8,246 nucleotides of DNA. It comes from Desulfofustis sp. GTDB lineage: Bacteria; Desulfobacterota; Desulfobulbia; Desulfobulbales; Desulfocapsaceae. The stretch covers positions 1-8,246 of the forward strand of contig JARFQM010000428.1 in NCBI GenBank assembly GCA_029287755.1. Reading direction: 5' to 3'. The notes under the pieces were generated by a model that worked only from the letters and a program-made list of their open reading frames with translations, did no database searches and was not told the DNA's origin. Positions 7,227 to 8,246 of this stretch are shown piece by piece (position 1 is the first letter of the stretch; each line of letters begins with the position of its first letter). The translations under genes and the position numbers were made by a program.

Positions 7227-8246
7227 ATGAGCGAAGAAACCAACCAACCAAATCAAACAGAGAGTAATGAAGAGCTCAGCTTTGCCGAGCTTTTCGAGAT
7301 GGAAGAAAACAACAAGGTCGTCGAAGTGGGCAATGTTGCCTTTGGCACCATAATTGGAGAAGACGACGATTGTTACCTTGTCGATGTCGGGGATAAGGCC
7401 GAGAGCTACATCCCCAAATCTGAGTTTCGTCTCGACGACGCTGAGGAGATCAAGGTGGGCGACACCATCGAGGTCTTCGTTGAGCGGCGTAAAGATGAAG
7501 GCGGTTTGCTTCTGTCTCGTGAAAAGGCCATCGCCATCAAGGTCTGGGAAGATATTGCCAGGATTCAGGAAGCTGACGGAACCATTCAGGGCTGTATCGA
7601 GAGCCGGGTCAAGGGCGGTATGTCGGTCGATATCGGCGTGCCTGCCTTCCTGCCGTATTCCCAGATTGATTTGCGGCCGGTCAAGGATCTGGACGGTCTG
7701 ATTGGTCAATCATATGAATTCAAGATTCTCAAATTCAACCGCAAGCGCAACAACGTGGTTATCTCCCGCCGGGCAATTCTCGAGGAAGAACGCAATAAAC
7801 TGCGTGAGGAGATGCGCTCCCGTCTGGAAGAAGGCCAGATTATCAGCGGCTCCATTACCAATATCACCGATTACGGCCTGTTCATCGATATGGGCGGCAT
7901 GGACGGCCTCTGCCACATCACCGACCTGAGTTGGGGACGGGTTTCCCATCCGGCCAAGCTCTACAAGGTGGGGCAAGAAGTCGAGGTCAAGGTGCTCAAG
8001 TACGACCGTGACAACGATCGGGTCAGCCTGGGTATAAAGCAGTTGCGTGACGATCCCTGGGCCACCGTTACCGAGCGCTATCCGCTGGGCGAGAAGGCGG
8101 TGGGCAAAGTCGTCTCGATCACCGATTACGGTGTCTTCGTCGAACTCGAGGAAGGGGTCGAAGGACTTATCCATGTCTCCGAAATGACCTGGTCGAAAAA
8201 ACCCCGGCATCCGTCCAAAATCGTCGCGGTTGGGGATAGCATCGAG
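7227..8246 (+). CDS. rpsA: 30S ribosomal protein S1, N-terminal part (partial)
   Basis: The frame is open for 340 codons from ATG 7227 to the right edge. S1 is the large RNA-binding protein of the small subunit that helps unfold and capture mRNA. After an acidic N-terminal segment (1-30) come S1 (OB-fold) repeats at about 33-99, 117-183 and 204-272. A fourth begins near 289 and is cut by the edge. Domain 3 shows ITDYGLFIDMGGMDGLCHIT (213-232 region), and domain 4 ITDYGVFVELEEGVEGLIHV (298-317). These, and the linker LGIKQLRDDPW (268-278), closely match the corresponding E. coli S1 region (LGLKQLGEDPW). E. coli S1 has six domains and 557 aa, so roughly 40% of the gene is missing. The start fits the family's N-terminus (SFAELFEME) and is the first ATG in the frame. 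Confidence 0.96.
   Translation, partial: MSEETNQPNQTESNEELSFAELFEMEENNKVVEVGNVAFGTIIGEDDDCYLVDVGDKAESYIPKSEFRLDDAEEIKVGDTIEVFVERRKDEGGLLLSREKAIAIKVWEDIARIQEADGTIQGCIESRVKGGMSVDIGVPAFLPYSQIDLRPVKDLDGLIGQSYEFKILKFNRKRNNVVISRRAILEEERNKLREEMRSRLEEGQIISGSITNITDYGLFIDMGGMDGLCHITDLSWGRVSHPAKLYKVGQEVEVKVLKYDRDNDRVSLGIKQLRDDPWATVTERYPLGEKAVGKVVSITDYGVFVELEEGVEGLIHVSEMTWSKKPRHPSKIVAVGDSIE

Noticed and set aside
7009..7230. 73-codon frame whose TGA overlaps the rpsA ATG as ATGA, as if translationally coupled
   Set aside because: It starts with TTG without a ribosome binding site, has no family likeness, and the good rpsA promoter lies inside it. The overlap is probably chance.

Overview
The window looks like ordinary chromosome from an anaerobic deltaproteobacterium (Desulfobacterota, perhaps a relative of Desulfobulbus). 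This placement is inference. It rests on a 2-oxoacid:acceptor oxidoreductase next to a GltD-like flavoprotein with ferredoxin clusters, a PilT-type ATPase, and compact GC-rich genes with AT-rich promoter gaps. No mobile element, CRISPR array, tRNA or rRNA was seen.

Left part, minus strand (1-2490): a two-gene operon reads out through the left edge. A FAD/NAD(P)-binding, iron-sulfur oxidoreductase of 593 aa is followed, with a 4-base ATGA overlap, by the N-terminal 145 codons of a 2-oxoacid:acceptor oxidoreductase subunit. Together they probably move electrons between a ferredoxin-linked 2-oxoacid oxidoreductase and NAD(P)H. The 275-base gap upstream holds a good sigma70-like promoter, an AT-rich palindrome further upstream, and a strong hairpin just after the stop of the next gene.

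Middle (2491-4468): ilvD, dihydroxy-acid dehydratase of branched-chain amino acid synthesis, lies on the minus strand. Its leader carries a well-formed stem-loop plus U-tract directly before the ribosome binding site. This is an attenuator-like arrangement and the most interesting regulatory signal in the window.

Right part, plus strand (4469-8246): a PilT-family ATPase (390 aa), a 223-aa protein with a zinc-ribbon N-terminus and a possible degenerate receiver-like domain, an exported single-domain rhodanese (165 aa), and the first 340 codons of rpsA (ribosomal protein S1), preceded by its own likely promoter and a folded leader with no clear Shine-Dalgarno sequence. The rpsA reading frame is open to the right edge.

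No clearly novel multi-gene system is visible. The items most worth a second look are the ilvD leader hairpin, the PilT plus zinc-ribbon/pseudo-receiver pair, and the fused electron-transfer module at the left edge.
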